A stretch of 64,000 bases of DNA from NCBI GenBank assembly GCA_029953675.1, contig JAMWBK010000004.1, positions 434,001-498,000 on the forward strand. The letters run 5' to 3'. Numbering within the stretch: the stretch's first letter is position 1; each line of letters begins with the position of its first letter. The position numbers were made by a program, and so were the translations under genes. The stretch comes from Rhodosorus marinus. Its lineage: Eukaryota > Rhodophyta > Stylonematophyceae > Stylonematales > Stylonemataceae. The notes under the pieces are model-generated. The model had not been told where the DNA came from, ran no database searches, and was given only the letters and a program-made list of their open reading frames with translations. Below, one piece after another: positions 21,601-32,735 of this stretch.

Positions 21601-24600
21601 CAGCTTGAGCGTCGCCATGACTTTCGGAATGAAAAGATGCACTTCGCCTGCGCAGAGAGGGAACATGTGATTCATCGCACGAAGCGCTCTTGGTCTATCG
21701 GCCTTCACCTTGCTAGCGAACAATCGAACGTTCAAGCTGTCGACCACACGGAGAAAATTTCGGCTCAGCAGGTCCTTGAGGGACTCCTGACCGGCAATCG
21801 ACTGTTGGGAAGGAACGACAGAGTGGAACGGAGCTCACTCATGTTTAGATACATGGCCTCTTCAACCAAAACCACCTCAACGTCTTCCTTTCTGCGCACC
21901 TCGAGCGCACGCAGCGCACGGTCGTTCTGGCTCCCACCGAGCTCCCAGACCAAGGTTTTTGTGATCTCACTTTCATTTTCATCAATGAGTTCCGACAAGC
22001 TGGATTTCGTAAACGACTCCAGGAGTCGTCGTGCCTTTGTCCCGCGAGAAAGGAGACTTTTGGCGAGGCAGCTTGGTAGGTTCTGCCGGATAACTTCTTC
22101 AGCAGATTTTTCCAGTCGTTTAGCAAGTCCGTTAATGCTCTCATCATCAGCGGTCCGTACTAGGCTCGGGAGGACGTATCGTGGGACATCGGACCAGAAC
22201 TCGCTGATGTCCAAGTCCGCTAGGGTAGAGAATATATCCGCGATTTCGTCATCATCGGCGAGCATTCGGTGGACAAACAGTGGCAGCACCTGGGGAAAAG
22301 CTAGCCGCAGTGTCTCCGCTATGGCTGCGGCGCTCTTTTTCTTCGTTGAAGACTTCTTCGCAACATTTGCCAGTGCTTCGTATGCACTCATGCTTCGCCC
22401 TGCTGGGTCTTTTATATCCAAGACAACCTCGCTCAGTAGAAGATCAAACGCGATGGCATGCAGCTCCCGGGGCTCCGTCAACATGCACAGATAACGCAAA
22501 GCATCCACATAAGCTTCGAGCGGGGCCAATTCGGAAGCTGATCTGAGCCGCTCTACAAAGCTCCATAACAGCGATTCGCGCTCGCTCACAACCGTATCCG
22601 TGGACTCCTCCGTTCCGATCATCATGCCTAACATACACGGCATAGTCTCAGTGTACTACGCAACTGCGTTCAAACGGCAGTCTAACTCACCGTCCTGCTT
22701 TCCAGCAGAAAAACTAATTCTTCTGGACAAAGGTAGGATCGAGTCCGCTGATGCCGCCGCCGATTTCCGTATGGTGCTGTTGATGGACCATAGATTCTCC
22801 AAAGCAGCGTGCGCAAGTGAGCTTAGAGTAGAAACTGTCATTGGGTCCGCGTGGATAGTCAACTTCCCAGCACCGTGGAGATAAATAAGTCCCTTCGGCT
22901 GCACAAAGTTGTGAGCAGCTACCTCAACTCGTTGGTACAGCGCCTGCCAGATGTCAAATGGACATCCCCCTCTACAGTTTCCTCCACCGATCTGCATGGC
23001 GACATCAACCGCATTTTAGCCCTTAATCAAGCCGTGGTTTTTGCTGCGTGAATCGCGGTCAGCCTTACCAGCGCAGGACATAGTGATGACGCGCACAATA
23101 TATTCGCAAAACAGCTCAAGGTCGTTGGATCGAGATCGAAACTAGTATTATCATCCATTAGGGCACAGGCCGTAGCCATGTTCTTTCGGATCAGCTCTGG
23201 AACAATTTCTCGTTCTTGTTCATTGTCCGAAGCCGCTACTGTCTTCAGGATATGAACGCCGCACGCGAGGAGGTCCAAGTTTCTGCTCTCGCCTGCGTGT
23301 CCCAGTGCGCTCTCTGCCAGGTGGATTAACCTCTCTGCGTCGTCAGGCGATTTCGGAGGCACCAGTCTGCGGACGACAGTGGAAACTTTTCGAGCCTGAA
23401 AATCATTGCCGGAGTTGAACACCGCAATCAGCGCCTCCACAATGACGTGAACCGCAGTGTTCTCTCCTGAGAACTGACAAAGCACGTCGCAAAGCGATAA
23501 TAGCATTAAACATGTGTCCTTCACCACTTTCGGGTCACCATTCGTTCCGAGTGATCCGCTCAGCCTCAACAGAACCTGGACCAGGGAATGGGGTTCTTTC
23601 ATGTCAGCTTGCCAGGCTTTTCGAGTTCAGCTAGGCCCAGCCCAGAGGTTTACACCATCGATTCAGAAATACGTTTTCTTTGCTTACCACAGCTGTAGAT
23701 TCCCGATAAAGGTCACCAACAGGGAACGGAAGGGGTGAATCGAGCTTGGTTAGGCAGGATCCTAGGGACAACAAGGAGTTTGCTCTCTCCTGAAGATTCA
23801 GAGTAACTGAAGAGGGCGGTCTGCAGATGTCCTCGACGCTCTGAGCGCATACCTGCAGCTCTAGAAGCAAAACAAAAAGTTGCAAAACAAAGTTGACGAA
23901 CCTTAACGACAAGAAGGAATAGATCACCAACTTGGGTTTGTCTATTCGGGGTCGCACCTCGATGCAGAGCGACGGCGAGGTAGCTCTCAACTGCGACTTT
24001 AGGCTTTAGGACTCCATGCGATTCGTTCAACGCGGTCGACAGAGGCGAAAGAAAGTTGATGTCCTTGACGTTTCCCATGATGGGGAGGTAGTGTAGTCGA
24101 ACAGTCTCGAGACAGAAGTTCAACGCTCTCATCTTCTCCGTTGAATCTCGCGCGTGGACGCATATCGCGATCATACATGAGCTAATACCCCGCCGAAGCT
24201 CTGATACCTAGGATCGCAAGGAATATGAGGTATTTCAGGCAGTACTCGGGGAATGGACGACCTCAGATCGTCACACCTTACCTCGGCGATCTGTTCTGTT
24301 CCTATGAACAGTCCCCCGCTCCCTGTGCTGGAACTGAAGACCGTTGCGAGCGCTGCGAGGCCATCGCTGAAGTCATGAACGCACAGATCCTCCATGACGG
24401 AGATCAACGTACACGCACATGATAGGGCCCTTTTGTTGTTCGATTTCGTGAACTGGGACTTGAGTTTCGCCACAATTTCGCCAAGGTACACACCGATACC
24501 TCCCGGCTGGAGAGTCACTTCAACTCGGACCAGGGCTTTCAAGAGTAGAGCCCGCCCGAGTAGCTTCTCCGAACTTTTAGAGCTGCTGATCGATCTCAGA

Positions 24601-25040
24601 CAGCACTTGAGCAGATCACGTCTGATATCTGACCGGCACATGAACCAAGTCCTGGCCGTGTTTAGGAACTGAGAAATCAAGTATTCCACCTTCCACAACT
24701 TGTCATCGGCGTCGTCTCGCTCTGATGACAGAAGACTTGCCGCCATGGTGACGATTCTCTCAACATTATAAGCCTCAGCTTGAACATAGGAAAGAGCAGA
24801 CGCAATCGCGACCAGGGTGTCTATACATGACCTGACCGCCCTCTCTTCCGTCAGAGTATTGATCGCCGAGTCGTAAAGCTCAGGAAGCACCGGTCCAGTC
24901 GACTTCAGTTGAGACGGAAAATCTCGAGCAGCCTGCTGGACCCCTGCCAGCCCTTGGAGCGCTTCCTCGACATGCTCTCCTTTTCGCAACAACGCCAGGA
25001 CCTTGCGCAAAGCCGTTATCACCAGCTTCCCGTCCTCCAT
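15636..25040 (-). CDS. ATR: ATR/Mec1/Rad3-type PI3K-like checkpoint kinase (many exons)
   Basis: This is a single multi-exon gene, about two dozen exons with short GT-AG introns; the first is 24281-24208 (74 nt). It starts at ATG 25040 (MEDGKLVITALRKVL). Long alpha-solenoid repeats cover about 25-20 kb, including the ATR-specific FSIQEILRMHGC block near 20600. The FAT domain covers about 19.4-17.2 kb. The kinase shows PKKVSFRGSDGRKYVFLC (16.9 kb), the catalytic loop YIVGLGDRHGENI, HVDFACMFDKG, and VPELVPFRLTRNLIDAMG (16.0-16.2 kb). The last exon holds a FATC domain (SIEGQVQRLIHEAT, ending MYAGWMAWV, TGA at 15636-15638). VPFRLTxNxxDxMG and the FATC ending separate ATR from ATM, TOR and SMG1. 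ATR senses RPA-coated ssDNA and signals stalled forks. Exon borders beyond the first intron are approximate. Confidence 0.93.
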
Positions 25041-25281
25041 CCGGGGTCCAAAAGAACCCAAAGAATCGCGCTCAGAAGAGGCTTGTCATTCTTCACGGAT
25101 CTGACATTTCCTCAGTCCCGAAGGTTTGGCAAGAGTACTAGTAGCCTCTCTTCCTCTGGATAAACTGCCAGTCTGTTCATGCTTTCCTCTCTATAGCTTC
25201 CATCCGTCTCTAGGAGAGCTTCGATCTGGTAGCCCAGGACCCTTTATCTGATATAAGGAACTATGAGACCTGAGGCGACCT

Positions 25282-25815
25282 TCATCTCAGGAGGAGCGCA
25301 GGTGGTGAAACCTGTACTGAATAGGAACAGACCGTAAGTTGGGCTCTCCTAGCCCTGACTTCGATTCTCATAGCTGGGATTGTGTAGGACTCTTGATCAA
25401 CTCGTAAGAAGTGAACCCATGTTTCGGGGTAGAGCCTGAATGTTTCGGGATCGAGCTGTTTGCAGTGAAGCTGTTTAGGGATCTGGCTTGTTTTTGGATT
25501 GCTCTGCTGCATTGATGCGTTCTGGTTTGCAAAGCGGTAGCTCTTGGAGCGGCGGTGTGGTTGCAGATCGTTAGAACTTGAATGTACTCCATCCAGATCG
25601 GAATTTGTCCAGCGCTGGTTGCGCAAAACGACAGGATGGATCTGGATGGTTGGTTCACTGATATCGCTGGCTGACGGAGAGCGAACCCGCTCTCCCCTCT
25701 TGCCAAAGACAAAAGATATAGACCAGCTAATTGTCCGCAGACAGCTAACAGCTGATGCGCTATCGAGCCAAAGAGTAACATAAGATAAAAGCAAGCAAAC
25801 TAAATTAAAGGCCAT
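25282..25815 (-). CDS. Possible small secreted protein, unidentified
   Basis: A 177-codon frame opens at a true ATG and has a signal-peptide-like start (MAFNLVCLLLSYVTLW...SASA). The rest is hydrophilic with four cysteines and many Ser, Gln and Arg. It matches no family I know. It lies 242 bp upstream of the ATR start on the same strand and could equally be a chance ORF in the ATR upstream region. Confidence 0.3.
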   Translation of the reverse strand: MAFNLVCLLLSYVTLWLDSASAVSCLRTISWSISFVFGKRGERVRSPSASDISEPTIQIHPVVLRNQRWTNSDLDGVHSSSNDLQPHRRSKSYRFANQNASMQQSNPKTSQIPKQLHCKQLDPETFRLYPETWVHFLRVDQESYTIPAMRIEVRARRAQLTVCSYSVQVSPPALLLR

Positions 25816-26629
25816 CTAGGCATTTCGTCTGTTCCAGGAAACATCAACAACCAACCACCAAGTTAAGCAACAAACGCGCTCCAGAACACCTCCTTCTAGC
25901 AGTATGGGCTAACTCGTAGGCCCAAAGTTAACTATGACCGGCCTCTCAAGCCACAAGACCATTCCTTTTCAGGACAGAAAACGAAGAGTGACAAAAATCA
26001 TCGTAAACCATCTTCACATCCTGAACCGCTTCTCAGTCAACTCCACCCGTCGCACCCACTCTGAATCTGATCAGATCGATATCAAGCTGGACGATTTCAG
26101 TTCGCATCGCTCGCGTGAATAACGCGGGGCTCATGATGGACCCAGTCTCCTATCTACTAGTTGTCCTCGATATTGGAACGCTCTCCCCTTTGCCTTGTAG
26201 CATCACACTGCGATGTGGGATGTGGTGCTAATGATCGGGCTTGCCCAAACCTCTCTCACATTCTGCTTTCCAGAAATACACATATTGCTGAAGAGTGAAA
26301 GCTTCCACATTCGAATTAACTCATGCAGACAAGACGAAGGCGAGGCGAGCCGAGGAGGAAGGGAAAAGCCCTCTCTCATGTTCGAAAACGTATTCACAGC
26401 CTTCTGGAAGCAGTATACTTCTGAATAGATCATCCCAACCATTACCAGGTAGTGATGATGATGGCCTGGTAGTACGAAGATGATACATTCTATAGACCAG
26501 GTTTTCGTATCGATTTCCAACTCAAACTCTGCAGAGTGGCCTTCTAAGTAAAGTTTGCATCCCTGTCTTCTCTCTCCTCTCTCTCTCTTCCCTACCAAGA
26601 AACAAAATATTTCGAATTATTTTAGAAGA
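25816..26629. other. Intergenic, nothing supported
   Basis: Short frames on both strands have no recognisable homology. Confidence 0.5.
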
Positions 26630-27240
26630 ACCTTCTAGAACAAGCCACTTATCGTTCCAATCATGAAGCCTTACACGAAAAGTAAACCAATAAAATACCA
26701 TTTTCTAATAACAATTCTTTTAAATATTTAAATACAATATATATTGACTAATTAAGAACGACACGCGTTATATATTCCTTTTCTCAACAAATCGCAAGCT
26801 CGCAATCAAGATTCGGCGTTTCCTTATTTTTTTTTAGCATGCTTTATCTAATCATTTGATAGCACGTGTTATTCGAGAGTCTTTTTATTGGAATAATATC
26901 TATTGATTACAAATAATATTTCAAGATATATTTCTTACTACCCAATTAAACGAACTGTAGTTGAGTCGTTGTCAGAGAAACCGCAATTAGTTGGATAAAT
27001 ATTCAGCACGCACTACGTTATCTAATTAATATATAACACGCGTCGTTTGGGGGAAAGTTTAAGCAATCATAAAACGTTATCATACAATCTTGCCAGAATC
27101 TGAATTGATCAATATATTATAATAAATACAATTGAGTGAGTTTCTAACGCGTGTCTTTTATTTTTTTATTGGATTAAATAATAATTAATAAATATAATTA
27201 ATTACCAATATTATTCAACACGCGTCCACAACTCTTTTTT
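26630..27240. promoter_or_regulatory. AT-rich intergenic stretch with ACACGCGT motifs
   Basis: Very AT-rich sequence contains four exact ACACGCGT octamers: 26761-26768, 27036-27043 and 27218-27225, with the reverse complement at 27147-27154. A near match, GCACGTGT, lies at 26862. The octamer includes ACGCGT, the MluI cell-cycle box of yeast. It lies 320-790 bp upstream of the ubiquitin protease. A regulatory role is inferred from clustering only. Confidence 0.35.
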
Positions 27241-27547
27241 TTGCTGAGTGGGTTTGGGGGATGATGCAATGGATACATAGAAGACATTTGGGGGAGGGAG
27301 AGAGACACAATGCAACTTTTAGGGGGTGGGGGGACGGGAGGAGGGGTGTGCTGTTAGAGTGAGAGGAGGGGGTTTGGACAGATGTAGTTTCTTTGATTTC
27401 GAAGAACGGCACATGGGAAGTATTTGAGATATTTATCTTGAGAGAGGAGGTTTGGTGAAAGTATTTAGGTTTGCGTTGTTCTTTTTGGTGGGTGGAGGGG
27501 AGTTGGGGAGGGGGGGAGAGGGAGTTGGGAATTTTTGTAATGTGAGG
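27241..27547 (+). promoter_or_regulatory. G-rich 5' flank of the ubiquitin protease gene
   Basis: The plus strand is strongly G-rich, with several GGGGAGGG-like runs leading into the start codon. The reading frame is open upstream to 27452, but the residues are low complexity and no ATG lies before 27548. Confidence 0.4.
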
Positions 27548-28618
27548 ATGGGATTGCCCGGATGGCTGGGAGGAATGGGTGAAGAGGACAAGGAGCTGAG
27601 GGTTGCAAAGGTAGTTTCGTGTTTTGAGGGCGGGGTTGAGTATGAGGAGGCGCGGAAGATTTTGTCGAAGTATGGCTGGGAGGTGGACCGAGCCAAGGAT
27701 GAGCTGACGGTTATTCGAGGGGCGCAGGATGGGCTCTTGATCCCGCTGTCTATGAGGGCTCCTGAGCTGCTTGGAGCTGAGAACAGTGGTAATTCTTGTT
27801 ACCTTGACTCGCTGCTGATGGCTATATTTGCGAATTCAGACAAGTATGATTATCTAATAACGGTTTTCAATGAACATTCGAAGCGGTTGGCGTCGCTCCT
27901 TCGCCTGTTTGTGAACAAGATTCGGATGGGGTTGAAGGTGGAGAAGGAGACAGTGAAGGAATTTCTCTCGGAACTGGTTGAGCTGGGATGGCGAGGAAGC
28001 AGTACTCAGGAGGATGCGTCAGAACTTTTCATCTTCCTCATGGAATTGCTGAAGGCCCCCGCTCTTGAAACATGCGAACAGCTCCATCATGGAGCGTTGC
28101 CAGATGAGGACGTGGATGATAAGAAAGTTGTAGACCGAATGATTATGTTGGGAATCACCGAAGGGGATGAGCGCTTGGACCTCTTGCAGCTCATTCGGAG
28201 AGAGCTTCACGAGACAGTCATCGAGGACCTCAGCAGGGAGGTATTTGCCTCTAGTACAGGTGGAGATAAGCGGTCTGTGCTCGTTAACGCATGGAAAACG
28301 GTTACGGTAGCAGACTCTCCTCTCAACATGCTGCCAATTCTTCTGAAACGCTCGGGCGGTTCCAAACGACCTGTTTCGATTCCCCTGGAGATCGACTCCT
28401 CGCAGCTCGTGGGTTCAAATTCGCAGATGAGGAGGAGCTGGCGACTCCGTTCCGCAGTTTGTCACTTGGGCTCCTCTTCATCATGTGGTCATTACATCAC
28501 TTTCCTGTTCAACGAGGACGGGACCTGTTCCAGATGGGACGACCTAAGAGGCTTTTCCGAATCCAGAGCCGACGCAAAGGAGTTGGAGACAAGCTCATAT
28601 CTTCTGTTCTATGAATGA
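27548..28618 (+). CDS. Ubiquitin-specific protease (USP, peptidase C19) with UBA-like N-terminus
   Basis: This is a single exon of 356 residues from ATG 27548. Residues about 15-57 (VAKVVSCFEGGVEYEEARKI...) resemble a UBA helical bundle that binds ubiquitin. The Cys box is GNSCYLDSLLMAIFA with nucleophile Cys84, followed by TQEDASELFIFLMELL, the QQDAxEFL motif of the family. The His box is GHYITFLFNEDGTCSRWDD with His315, the Asp partner near 331-332, and the usual ending SSYLLFYE. All three catalytic positions are present, so an active deubiquitinase is expected. It is compact relative to most USPs, with little insert between the boxes. The substrate cannot be inferred. Confidence 0.85.
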   Translation: MGLPGWLGGMGEEDKELRVAKVVSCFEGGVEYEEARKILSKYGWEVDRAKDELTVIRGAQDGLLIPLSMRAPELLGAENSGNSCYLDSLLMAIFANSDKYDYLITVFNEHSKRLASLLRLFVNKIRMGLKVEKETVKEFLSELVELGWRGSSTQEDASELFIFLMELLKAPALETCEQLHHGALPDEDVDDKKVVDRMIMLGITEGDERLDLLQLIRRELHETVIEDLSREVFASSTGGDKRSVLVNAWKTVTVADSPLNMLPILLKRSGGSKRPVSIPLEIDSSQLVGSNSQMRRSWRLRSAVCHLGSSSSCGHYITFLFNEDGTCSRWDDLRGFSESRADAKELETSSYLLFYE

Positions 28619-29403
28619 AAGAATCACAATGTTCGCTCGACTACAACTCCAGTCGCGGTCGATGTGTGGTACCAATTGTACTTGTAATAGCCGATATTGG
28701 AGAGCCCGGGTGTTGCTCGCCGTCGGCATCCTTTTCTGCAGCTTCCCCTGTGAATAAAATTCTTCTTTCAAAAGTCGCGCGAATCCGTCACTTGTTTCTC
28801 TCCGAGTTGAGGCGTTGACCGCCCAAGCATAGCCAGGACAAAGTTTTCCTGTCAGTGAAGTGGAAAACGAGGGCTGGCGCGTTTACGGTAATTCCACAAA
28901 TTCGTGAGCAGAAGTCTCTATCTTCCCGTAGAATTCGAGCAAGCTTCGTATATAACCCTTGTGCCCATCACCAATCCATGGTGGAACGTCGCTGCCGACT
29001 ATTTCGTTAAGCAGATCTGCCGCTCGTCGACGAGAACAAAACAAAAGCCGTCTTTCGATCGCCTTCAAAAAATTTCAGCCTTCCACATGCTATCTCACAA
29101 GTCCCATAACTCATCTCTCCCGCGTTCCCGCCCCTGCCTCATCTGGCTTCATTCCGGCCAGAAAACATCTCCAAAAACACGACCACCACATCTTGGGTTA
29201 TCACAGCTCTGTCGGCGATGGGACATTGTCCAACCCGGTCCAAACGATTATCGACCAACAAGACAAACCTTTACTGGAAGTAAAAGCAGCCAATACTCAT
29301 CTGATACATCGTACCCTCAATGAGATTTGGCAAAGTCGATCGATCCTCAACTTTTAAAGCCCGCATTTTTCTGTTTGCGTTGCTAAGCAACGTCGATCGA
29401 TAA
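28619..29403. other. Intergenic, nothing supported
   Basis: 3' flank of the protease gene. Overlapping short frames on both strands show no homology. Confidence 0.5.
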
Positions 29404-29541
29404 GAGTAAATTAGTGGCTAGGGTTTTGACAAGAGGGCGTTGGGGGAGAGATGGAGGGGGCGGGCAGGTGACGAGCGAAGAGGGGAGCTTGTGGAGTAAA
29501 TTAGTGGCTAGGGTTTTGACAAGAGGGCGTTGGGGGAGAGA
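29404..29541. repeat. 48-bp direct repeat, two copies 90 bp apart
   Basis: 29404-29451 and 29494-29541 are identical (starting GAGTAAATTAGTGGCTAGGG). They lie just upstream of the TerC gene, so a duplicated promoter element is possible. Confidence 0.85.
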
Positions 29542-29673
29542 CGGGAGGGGGTGGGGGGGGGTGGGGGGTTGGGGAGGGTGAGCTGTGGAGTTTCTTGTTT
29601 GAGTTATTGCTTCTGAGGTTCTTTTAGGTTTCAGAGGATAGGAATTCTGTTGATGGATAGGTTGGAGGCTAGG

Positions 29674-30994
29674 ATGGGATTTGTTGGGACCAGTGGTTTA
29701 CGGATTGGTCGGAGGGATGTCGCCGTGGTGTGCCCTCGGCGGGTTGGTGGGTTGGATGGTACGGTACACCGTAGGAGGGCTAACGTGGTCCCGAGGATGA
29801 CGAAGAAGAATGATCCGGTGAGAAAATCTGTGGAGGAGGTGGAGGATATCGGGCCTTACGTGCGGCAGCTGTTGGGCTGGGTGGGCGTAGCCATTGCTAC
29901 GGGGGTTGGAGTCTACTACGTAGATGGAGGAGCGAGGGCACAGGAATTCGCGGCGGGTTACATCATTGAACAGAGCCTATCTGTTGACAACCTCTTCGTC
30001 TTCCTCCTCATCTTCAACTACTTCAAAGTCCCCATCCACGCCCAGGAGAAGGTCCTCAACTGGGGCATCTTCGGCGCCGTCGTCATGCGCGGGATCATGA
30101 TCATCGCCGGAGAAGAGCTCATCAAGAAATTCGAGATCACCTCACTCTTCCTCGGCGCTCTCCTCTTCTACTCCTCAGTCAACATCCTCCTCTCCGCTGA
30201 CAGTGACGAAGAAGAAGACCTCTCAGACAACTTCATCGTCAAGACATCGAAAAAACTCTTCAAAACAGTCGACTTTTACGATGGCGAAAACTTCTTCACA
30301 AAGGTAATAAAAAAAAGTCGACAACAAATATATATTTATATACCAAAACCCTACTTCACATCATATCGTTTTTCATTTATAAAAACACCATTTCGACAGC
30401 CTGTTAAATTAAATTAAAAGACAGACTGTCCCTAGATGAGGACAAGCTGTCTTTTTATTTAATTTAACGGGCTGTCTAAATGGTGTTTTTATAAATGAAA
30501 AACATGGTTTGGGATTTCTTCTAAATTTTGAGTCACGTCATGTAAACTGATCACCATTTATCGTTTTTCGGTTGGGGTAGGTTATGGATGGGGACATAAT
30601 GAGGAGGGTGGCAACGCCTTTGTTGATCTGTATGATAACTGTAGAGGTATCTGATGTGATCTTTGCATTAGATTCTGTACCTGCTGTATTGGGAATATCC
30701 CGAGATTGGAAAGTTGTGTACTTGTCGAATATTTTAGCGATTTGTGGGCTTAGGAGTTTGTATTTTATATTGGAGTCTGTGATCGGGAGCCTGCGGTACC
30801 TTCCGCAGAGTTTGGCGATCGTCCTGTCCTTCGTTGGGGCGAAGCTTTGTGGATCGTACTTTGGGTTGACTGTGGATACGTCGCTCTCGCTTGGGATCGT
30901 GGTTTCGACCCTGGGGGTTGGGGTAGCCGCTAGTCTTTTGAATCCGGAGGATGAAGATCTTCCTCCCGCGGGTGCTGAGAAAAAGAGCGCCTGA
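29674..30994 (+). CDS. TERC: Plastid TerC-family membrane protein
   Basis: Exons 29674-30303 and 30581-30994 are joined by a 277-nt GT-AG intron in phase 0, giving 347 residues. The ATG at 29674 is chosen because it gives MGFVGTSGLRIGRR, a red-algal-style transit peptide start followed by an Arg-rich stretch to about residue 50. The body has about seven hydrophobic helices with the two family signatures SLSVDNLFVFLLIFNYFKVP and VEVSDVIFALDSVPAV. The Asp residues in these are conserved in TerC metal-ion transport proteins. Plant homologues are needed for thylakoid biogenesis and insertion of thylakoid membrane proteins. The C-terminus (NPEDEDLPPAGAEKKSA) is charged. The intron carries a MITE-like hairpin. 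Confidence 0.92.
30368..30503. mobile_element. MITE-like hairpin inside the TerC intron
   Basis: Arms 30368-30424 and 30447-30503 are 57 bp each, pair with three mismatches, and are separated by 22 nt. The size (136 bp), AT content and terminal inverted repeats fit a miniature inverted-repeat element. No clear target duplication flanks it. Confidence 0.7.
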
Positions 30995-31089
30995 AAAAAC
31001 TGCCTACTGTAAACTTCTTACTGTAAAAAACGTTTTTTAGTACAAAATCACCTCGGGTTGTTCGTTTCCTCTCGCATTCTCAGAGTTGG

Positions 31090-31494
31090 TTAGGGAGCTA
31101 GCCTCCTCTTCACTCGGCCGCCTTCATCAAGTAGCCGCAAAGAGCCGGGGTTGTCCTTCCCTGCAGGAGCGGTATGATGATTATTTCCCAACAATTGCCC
31201 TTCCTGCCCTTCCTGCCCTTCCTGAGATGAGACAGGCATATCTGCTGCGTCGACATCAACATCAAACTCTGGTTCCAAGAAGGCGGAAGGGCTCGTCTTC
31301 GGCTTCGTTTCTTCAAGGAGCTCCTGGGCGATCCGCTTTCTTCTCTTGCCTAACCGATAGTCCGCGTAGACACCCACTTTGTACGCGACAACAGTAATTA
31401 ATACAACGGTAAGGAAGCGATCCAGTCGATAGATCGCTTTTTGCGAGAGCCAGGACTTCTTCCCTCTGTTCCCTCCACTGTCTGAACCCTCCAT
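31090..31494 (-). CDS. Small single-pass membrane protein, unidentified
   Basis: This is a 134-residue frame from ATG 31494, convergent with TerC, whose stop is 95 bp away. A basic N-terminus leads to one transmembrane helix (about residues 27-48, RFLTVVLITVVAYKVGVYA). An Arg/Lys cluster (RLGKRRKR) follows, then an acidic hydrophilic C-terminus with a GQEGQEGQ repeat. By the positive-inside rule the C-terminal part would be cytosolic or stromal. I do not recognise the family, and the repeat and small size leave doubt that it is real. Confidence 0.5.
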   Translation of the reverse strand: MEGSDSGGNRGKKSWLSQKAIYRLDRFLTVVLITVVAYKVGVYADYRLGKRRKRIAQELLEETKPKTSPSAFLEPEFDVDVDAADMPVSSQEGQEGQEGQLLGNNHHTAPAGKDNPGSLRLLDEGGRVKRRLAP

Positions 31495-32735
31495 ATCAGG
31501 TCCCTCAAATACCGATATCCAGCATCACCCGCAGCAACTAAAATTACGATCTTGTCTCCGACGAAACCTTCCCCTTCCTACGCGAAAACTCACAGCTTTT
31601 CTTCCCAAGCGCTTCGATCCACCAGCGTGTAGCCTCAGAAGCTCAGTCCACCCCTGGGGCATAACTATGGTCAAGGCTCCTCCTCCAAACCCCCCCCGGG
31701 CGCAGAGGATAAACCGTCGAGGGCGAATGCCTTGCGGACATATCAACCATCTTGAAGAATCGCTACGCCTTTTTCTAACGCTCGTACAGACTCACCTGCC
31801 GCGATGGAGCAATCCAATAGTCCACGTGCCGTCTACTGATTAGCGAGGGGGATGTGAACAGACACAAGCGTTGAGGGCGGATTGCCTTGCACTTCCTGCC
31901 CGAACAATTTCGAGGCCTGCATTTCTCACTCAATGTTTCGGTGTGCCCCAGGCGTTTAGTCACAAGACAGGAGGGCGAAAGCCCTTCCACGTTAAGGGAA
32001 TTGAACTACTTTCTCAGATAGCAGAGGAGCTTGGCGATGTTCTCTTAAAACTATTTGTTGCTTGGTGCGACCTTCAAAACTCGAGTCAGCATTCTCGTAC
32101 ATTGACAATCTTAATGTTGGATAGGAGAACGCGGAATAGCTTTCACCTGCAACCTTGAAAACGATTCTCCGGTCGCATTAGGTGGATCCAGACGAGGAAC
32201 AGAGCAGAGCTTTCTGTGTCCTTGAACGGATCCAGGTAGTGGTGGGAGATGAGAGAATAGTACGCATATTTTAGGGCTTCCCTGTCCACAATCATGGAGG
32301 ATTAGCACGGCTTCTGCTCGTGGTCAGGCGACCACGTTCATTTGGAGAATTGCTTGGTTCTCCTGAAGGCGAAGGTTGAGGACTTGATCAGAAGGGCCTC
32401 TTGACCACCAGCCAATGTCATTCTTCGTGGGTGACGGACATCCTTTGGAACTGCCGGGGCATGGTTACAACATACGTTCTTCCTGTTCATTTACTTTAAG
32501 AGCCAGGCCTCAGGTATCCAGTCCCAACCGCATTTGATCACAGGTGCCAAGCTATGAAGTACAAACACCGTTAGCCAGCTCCGTGCTGATGACGATGTCG
32601 GAACTTCTCACCAATGTCTACCTTACAAGCCCGTCAAGATCTGCGCTGAAAGCAACCCCTTGACTGTGGTCCACACTCTACCAAAGCCCCGCAACGACCC
32701 GACGGTACCAAAACAACCTTCCTCCGCGCAGCTCC
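31495..32735. other. Intergenic, nothing supported
   Basis: It lies between the 3' end of PRP5 and the start of the small membrane protein. Frames at 31525-31746, 31775-31990 and 31871-32158 lack homology. GTCGAGGGCGAATGCCTTGC (about 31710) and a diverged copy at 31870 form a weak direct repeat. Confidence 0.45.

Noticed and set aside
21556-22494. 312-codon plus-strand frame
   Set aside because: Shadow of ATR exons on the minus strand, which carry clear homology.
26203-26598. 131-codon minus-strand frame
   Set aside because: Low-complexity ends, no domain, other frames equally open.
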